Part shown: piece by piece, positions 59,908 to 64,000 of the stretch | Layout of the letters: each line of letters starts with the position of its first letter | Position numbering within the stretch: the first letter of the stretch is position 1 | Origin: Undibacterium sp. 5I1 | GTDB lineage: Bacteria > Pseudomonadota > Gammaproteobacteria > Burkholderiales > Burkholderiaceae_D | Assembly (NCBI RefSeq): GCF_034314085.1 | Contig: NZ_JAVIWI010000001.1 | Location: 682,001 to 746,000, forward strand | Direction: 5' to 3' | DNA: 64,000 nucleotides | Notes under the pieces: generated by a model | Database searches by the model: none | What the model was told of the DNA's origin: nothing | Seen by the model: the letters and a program-made list of their open reading frames with translations, nothing else | Program-made: the position numbers and the translations under genes

Positions 59908-60559
59908 GCATGATGTCGCATGTGTAGCAGAAAACCTGGCAGGCAAAAACGGTGCCGAGGCCAATCTTGTGAGTTGCGATATCTGCGAAACCTTATGCTC
60001 GACTAAAGATGCATCGCTTACGCATTGCCCATGCTGTGGTGCGTCGTTGCATTTGCGTGACAAAGACAGTCTGGCAAAATCTGCGGCTTATCTTTTGGCT
60101 GCGGCTATTTTGTACATCCCCGCTAATTTATTGCCTGTCATGCATACCGAAACCATCTTCGGCGGACAAGACGATACTATTATGAGTGGGGTATTGTTGT
60201 TGCTAGAAACTGGCTCCTGGCCGTTGGCTCTGCTGGTATTTTTTGCCAGCATCATGGTACCCATGCTGAAGCTATTTTCAATCAGCTTATTATTGCTGAC
60301 TTGCTGGAGAAAATCGACTTCAAATCCATTACCCCGCACCCAGTTATTTCGACTTATTGAGGCGGTTGGTCGTTGGTCGATGTTGGATGTGTATGTGGTG
60401 ACTGTGCTGGTTGCGCTGGTGCAGTTTCAGTCGCTTGCCTCGGTGCATCCGGGCGGTGGCGCGTTAGCCTTTGGTGCTGTTGTCGTGTTGACGATGCTGT
60501 CGGCGCAAAGCTTTGATTCTCGTTTAATTTGGTCTGCTATAGAAACTTCTCATGAGTGA
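59900..60559 (+). CDS. pqiA: Paraquat-inducible protein A, second half-type protein
   Basis: A 219-residue protein from the ATG at 59,900. Zinc-ribbon motif (CDICETLC and HCPCCGASLHLRDKDS), then four membrane helices (LLAAAILYIPANLLPVMHTE, LLVFFASIMVPMLKLFSISL). It probably pairs with the preceding protein to form the equivalent of one full PqiA. It overlaps pqiB by 8 bases. Confidence 0.9.
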   Translation: MSEHDVACVAENLAGKNGAEANLVSCDICETLCSTKDASLTHCPCCGASLHLRDKDSLAKSAAYLLAAAILYIPANLLPVMHTETIFGGQDDTIMSGVLLLLETGSWPLALLVFFASIMVPMLKLFSISLLLLTCWRKSTSNPLPRTQLFRLIEAVGRWSMLDVYVVTVLVALVQFQSLASVHPGGGALAFGAVVVLTMLSAQSFDSRLIWSAIETSHE

Positions 60560-62300
60560 TCCAACATCAGAAAAACCAGATGGCGCAGGTGGTGCAAGTG
60601 TTCCCCCAACTGCTAAGCCAATAGCTAGTCAGCAGGCAGCAAATCCGCAGTCTGGATCTGAGCCTGCAATCACCACAAATTCTGCAGATATCCCCAATGT
60701 CAAAGTGAGGCAACGTCGTCGTTTGCCTTCCTTCGTTTGGGCAGTCCCGATTATTGCGGCGCTGATTGGTATTTGGTTAGTCGTACATAGCGTTACCAGT
60801 CAGGGGCCAGTGATTACGATTAGCTTTAAATCTGCAGAGGGCTTAGAGGCGGGCAAAACTAAAATTCGCTACAAAGATGTGGATGTGGGCCATGTCACTG
60901 CAATCACTTTATCGTCGGACCGCAAGCGCGTGCTGGTATCGGCTCAATTGATCAAAAGTGCCTCCGATATTTTAGCGACCGATACGCGTTTCTTTGTGGT
61001 CAAACCACGTATCTCCGGTGGCTCGGTATCGGGCTTAAGCACGCTGTTATCCGGTAACTATATTAGTGTTGATGTCGGCGTAGCGGAAGCGACGACGGAT
61101 GAGTTTGTCGGACTGGAAGAGCCGCCCCTGGTGACCCGTGATTCTGCTGGTCACGAGTTCGTATTACGTGGGACTCAGACTGGCTCGGTCAATTATGGAT
61201 CGCCGATTTTTTTCCGGCATATTAACGCCGGACATGTCACCAAATTTACGCTGGATCAAGACGGCAAGGGCGTCACGATCAGAGTATTTATTGATGCACC
61301 TTATGATCAATATGTGACCGCTGATACGCGCTTCTGGCATGCCAGCGGGGTGGATATGCAACTCGATGCAAATGGTCTGCGTATCACCACAGAGTCACTG
61401 ACATCACTGATTGAAGGTGGCTTAGCCTTCCAGGATCATGATGATGCGCTGCCAGGGGGTAAGCCTGCATTTGAAGGCTCAATTTTTACCTTGTTTGAAG
61501 ACAGAGAACAAGCGATGCGCGCACCGGATACCAAGGTGCGTAATTTCCTGATGTATTTCCCGGAATCCTTGCGCGGTTTATCAAAAGGTGCACCAGTGGA
61601 TTTGCGCGGTATTGTCATCGGCGAGGTCAAATCGGTGGGCGTAGAGTTTTCCGATAATGGCCGGGTGCCGCGCTTCCCAGTCGAGGTTAATATATTCCCA
61701 GATCGCCTCAGGTCCAGAGTCAGATCAGGTACCAAACCACCCGATGATGATACCGAGGCAAAAGAGCGCGCTCTGGTCGATCATTTATTGGCCAGCGGTT
61801 TGCGTGCCCAATTGCGCAGCGGTAGTTTGCTGACTGGGCAACTCTATATCGCGTTGGATTTTTTCCCCGATGCAAAGCCCGCCAAAATGGATTGGAGCAC
61901 CGCATACCCAGTATTGCCAACAGTCGGCGGCGGCTTAGGCGAGATCCAGGATACCGTTGGTCGTATCGCTAAAAAAATCGATAAGCTGCCGATGGAGCAA
62001 ATGTCTGCTCAGCTCGTACAGGCTTTAGAAAAACTTAACACCACACTAGCTAGTACTGAAAAACTGGTACGCCGTCTGGATACTGACGTTACGCCAGAAC
62101 TTACTTCCACCTTAAAAGAGGCGAAAGCAACTTTAGCCAATGCCAATGCAATCCTGGCTGAGGATGCACCTTTGCAGCAAGACGTGCGCGAATCCTTAAA
62201 ACAAGTCGCCAAATCTGCCCGAGCCCTGGCTAATCTGGCCGATATGTTAGAGCGCCATCCTGAAGCGCTGCTCTTTGGCAAACAAAAGGTAAAGCCATGA
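60552..62300 (+). CDS. pqiB: PqiB, MCE-domain lipid transport protein
   Basis: A 582-residue protein. A long polar, Pro/Ala-rich cytoplasmic N-terminus (~55 residues), one membrane helix (FVWAVPIIAALIGIWLVVHSV), then three MCE domains (start segments ITISFKSAEGLEAGKTKIRY; HEFVLRGTQTGSVNYGSPIFF; NFLMYFPESLRGLSKGAPVDL) and a C-terminal helix region (TLKEAKATLANANAIL). MCE hexamers stack into a tube across the periplasm to carry phospholipid. Three domains is the PqiB number, not the seven of YebT/LetB. Coupled to pqiC by ATGA. Confidence 0.94.
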   Translation: MSDPTSEKPDGAGGASVPPTAKPIASQQAANPQSGSEPAITTNSADIPNVKVRQRRRLPSFVWAVPIIAALIGIWLVVHSVTSQGPVITISFKSAEGLEAGKTKIRYKDVDVGHVTAITLSSDRKRVLVSAQLIKSASDILATDTRFFVVKPRISGGSVSGLSTLLSGNYISVDVGVAEATTDEFVGLEEPPLVTRDSAGHEFVLRGTQTGSVNYGSPIFFRHINAGHVTKFTLDQDGKGVTIRVFIDAPYDQYVTADTRFWHASGVDMQLDANGLRITTESLTSLIEGGLAFQDHDDALPGGKPAFEGSIFTLFEDREQAMRAPDTKVRNFLMYFPESLRGLSKGAPVDLRGIVIGEVKSVGVEFSDNGRVPRFPVEVNIFPDRLRSRVRSGTKPPDDDTEAKERALVDHLLASGLRAQLRSGSLLTGQLYIALDFFPDAKPAKMDWSTAYPVLPTVGGGLGEIQDTVGRIAKKIDKLPMEQMSAQLVQALEKLNTTLASTEKLVRRLDTDVTPELTSTLKEAKATLANANAILAEDAPLQQDVRESLKQVAKSARALANLADMLERHPEALLFGKQKVKP

Positions 62301-63016
62301 TGAAGAAAAATATGATGAGTAAAATAATGATGGCTAAAGTGTTGGTGAGCAGAGTCGTGGCTTCGGTTTTAAATATTCAGGCTCGCAAAGCGCAAGCATC
62401 AAAAATCATTTTGACGCTTTTTACTTTAGCGCTGACAGCATGTGCCACGCCCTACACCGAGCGTTACTATCAACTTACCTATCCGCTCAATAATACAAGC
62501 GGTGCACAGGCTGACGACGCTAACGCCGCCAAAGTCACCTATGAGTTAATCGTGGGTGATGTGCGTATTCCGGATTCGATCAACAGAAACCAATTGGTCG
62601 TCCAAAAATCGGCGACAGAATCGGTCATCGCAGATGATCAGCGTTGGGTCGCATTACTGGACGAGCAGATTGGGCAGGCGGTAGTTGCCAATCTGCGAAG
62701 CCAGTTGCCTGGGGCGTGGATTGCAAACAGGGTTGCTGTCAGCAATACCAGTGCAGCCGGACAAAATTTGCCGCGCTACCATTTGGCTATACAAGTAGCC
62801 CAGCTATTGATACAGAGCGGAGATAAGGTGACATTAGAGGCAATCTGGATACTACAAGATGGCAGTAAAAATACACTCAAGCGCGAGCGCACTGCCATCA
62901 CCGTCCCTGTCAGCGGTGCAGGTTACGATCCGATTGCACCCGCTGTGTCTGAGTCAGTCCGGCAATTATCCGAGCAAATAGCCAAAGGCATGTTAGCTGC
63001 CAGAGCGACTCAATAG
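62297..63016 (+). CDS. pqiC: PqiC, outer-membrane lipoprotein of the Pqi system
   Basis: A 239-residue protein with an unusually long N-terminus (~37 residues) before a lipobox LTAC (Cys at about residue 50) in FTLALTACATPYTERYYQL. A later ATG or other start would give a normal lipoprotein leader. The domain is the ABC-type transport auxiliary lipoprotein family (YELIVGDVRIPDSINRNQLV, ADDQRWVALLDEQIGQAVVA). It docks the PqiB tube at the outer membrane. Start overlaps the pqiB stop. Confidence 0.88.
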   Translation: MMKKNMMSKIMMAKVLVSRVVASVLNIQARKAQASKIILTLFTLALTACATPYTERYYQLTYPLNNTSGAQADDANAAKVTYELIVGDVRIPDSINRNQLVVQKSATESVIADDQRWVALLDEQIGQAVVANLRSQLPGAWIANRVAVSNTSAAGQNLPRYHLAIQVAQLLIQSGDKVTLEAIWILQDGSKNTLKRERTAITVPVSGAGYDPIAPAVSESVRQLSEQIAKGMLAARATQ

Positions 63017-63519
63017 CATTGGTGCAGGTATCTCGGTTAAATAAACTTTATGAGCTGCGTTTACTCGTCTCTATTGAATATACTCCCCATTATTTTTTAC
63101 TAATCTGCCTTATAAGGCAGTAAATGATTGGACGATTAAATTATACTAATTGGGAGTATAGGAAATACTTGTATGAATTAAACTCCGTCGAAAGGCGGAA
63201 ATCATATGCAAACTAGAAGACTTATATGTGTCGTCAGGCGTATTTCTAATGTGAGAGCAGACTGCATTTTTCTTCTTCATCCTCTTTAATAACTCGCTTA
63301 ATACTTCGCTAAAAATAAAACTTGTAGATGTCATTTTCAGTTCGACGATGCGCAAGACACTCTGTTGGAATCCGGTCAAATTGAACTGAAATAAAAAGAC
63401 GATACGTCTTCGTTTAACAATATAGTTGTGAAGTATATTTTTTGTCTGCGACTTATCTTGCCTGATCTAAGTTAAGAAGGTTTTTGATGGGTTCGTTCTA
63501 TCTCTAACTGGAGTAGTCT
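63017..63519. other. Intergenic region between pqiC and the amidase gene
   Basis: About 500 AT-rich bases with repeat copy F. A ribosome site CTGGAG lies before the amidase ATG. Nothing else is recognised. Confidence 0.45.
63077..63161 (+). repeat. Intergenic ATATACTCC element, copy F
   Basis: The most regular copy: starts ATATACTCCCCATTATTTTTT, has a perfect palindrome CTGCCTTATAAGGCAG in the middle, then GATTGGACGATTAAATTATA and the end TTGGGAGTATA. It follows the pqi operon. Confidence 0.85.
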
Positions 63520-64000
63520 ATGCATCGTCGGAATTTTATGAAGTTGAGTGTAATCGCTAGCGCCACTGGTGCTGCTAGTGTCGCTGATGTCGTTAGTGCT
63601 TCCGGCACACTTGCTGCGTCCTCAGCAGCGGCTGAAAAAGCTCATAACATCGTTGAAGCCAGTATCGCTGATCTGCAAGCGGCAATGACTGCGGGATCGC
63701 TGACATCAAAAAAACTAGTCACGGAATACTTAGCGCGGATCAAAGCTGTCGATAAAGCGGGTCCGAATTTAAACGCAATTATTGAGCTTAATCCGGATGC
63801 ACTAGCTATCGCCGATGCCCTGGATCGTGAGCTCAAAGCCAAAGGACCACGTGGCCCTTTGCATGGTATTCCTGTGCTGCTCAAAGATAATATTGCTACT
63901 GCCGATAAAATGCAGACCACTGCAGGATCGCTGGCGCTAGTCGGCGCCAAGGCGCCACGCGATGCTTTTTTAGTCGCCAGATTGCGTGAGGCTGGTGCAG
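63520..64000 (+). CDS. Amidase (amidase-signature family), N-terminal part
   Basis: Open to the right edge (160 codons seen). The leader MHRRNFMKLSVIASATGAAS has the twin-arginine pattern RRNFMK, so the enzyme is probably exported folded by the Tat system. The amidase-signature start is seen: SIADLQAAMTAGSLTSKKLV, then LNAIIELNPDALAIADALD, GPLHGIPVLLKDNI with the catalytic Lys in LLKDN. The Ser-cis-Ser-Lys serine motifs lie beyond the edge. Substrate unknown. Confidence 0.92.
   Translation, partial: MHRRNFMKLSVIASATGAASVADVVSASGTLAASSAAAEKAHNIVEASIADLQAAMTAGSLTSKKLVTEYLARIKAVDKAGPNLNAIIELNPDALAIADALDRELKAKGPRGPLHGIPVLLKDNIATADKMQTTAGSLALVGAKAPRDAFLVARLREAGA

Noticed and set aside
63146..63379. 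A 77-codon minus-strand frame after copy F
   Set aside because: Partly built from the repeat; no protein-like features.

Overview
The window is bacterial chromosome, most likely from a betaproteobacterium of the order Burkholderiales (Oxalobacteraceae-like, for example an Undibacterium or Herminiimonas relative). This is an inference from gene order (hemC-hemD-hemX-hemY-ppa, nadE next to a P-II gene, ftsK-lolA-rarA-serS) and protein style; no rRNA is present. Overall base composition looks moderate in GC, with one clearly GC-richer block near 30-38 kb.

Layout. (1) 1-20.2 kb is a dense housekeeping core: tetrapyrrole synthesis, pyrophosphatase, a membrane-anchored Ser/Thr kinase, NAD synthetase, P-II, a branched-chain amino acid binding protein, thioredoxin reductase, FtsK, LolA, RarA, a DUF2145 pair and seryl-tRNA synthetase. 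(2) 20.6-25.5 kb holds a secreted hydrolase-like gene cut in two by a complete IS21-family element with a clean target duplication, followed by a membrane-anchored partner and tRNA-Ser(CGA). (3) 25.8-44 kb is an accessory zone: an IS3-family remnant, a TonB-receptor tail, a Stealth phosphotransferase, an amidohydrolase, broken resolvase/RND/LysR genes, a GC-rich aspartate-alanine exchange operon (aspT-aspD), a frameshifted PQQ sugar dehydrogenase, an alcohol dehydrogenase and small orphan genes. (4) 44.5-54.7 kb is a sugar-uptake locus: ABC importer (gtsABCD-like), LamB-type porin, and a divergent operon of a second binding protein with a response regulator and a histidine kinase, probably its sensor system. 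(5) 54.8-64 kb has a peroxiredoxin, a TPR-GAF-GGDEF diguanylate cyclase, a pqiA-pqiA-pqiB-pqiC lipid-transport operon and the start of a Tat-type amidase.

The strongest unexplained signal is a family of six intergenic elements of about 75-86 bp, bounded by inverted ATATACTCCC / GGGAGTATAT ends. They are scattered across the whole window in both orientations, always outside genes. One lies between the binding-protein gene and the permease genes of the sugar importer. The second is a 132-bp near-perfect direct repeat carrying the tail and terminator of the histidine kinase gene; the copies sit at both edges of the accessory zone (26,986 and 54,626).
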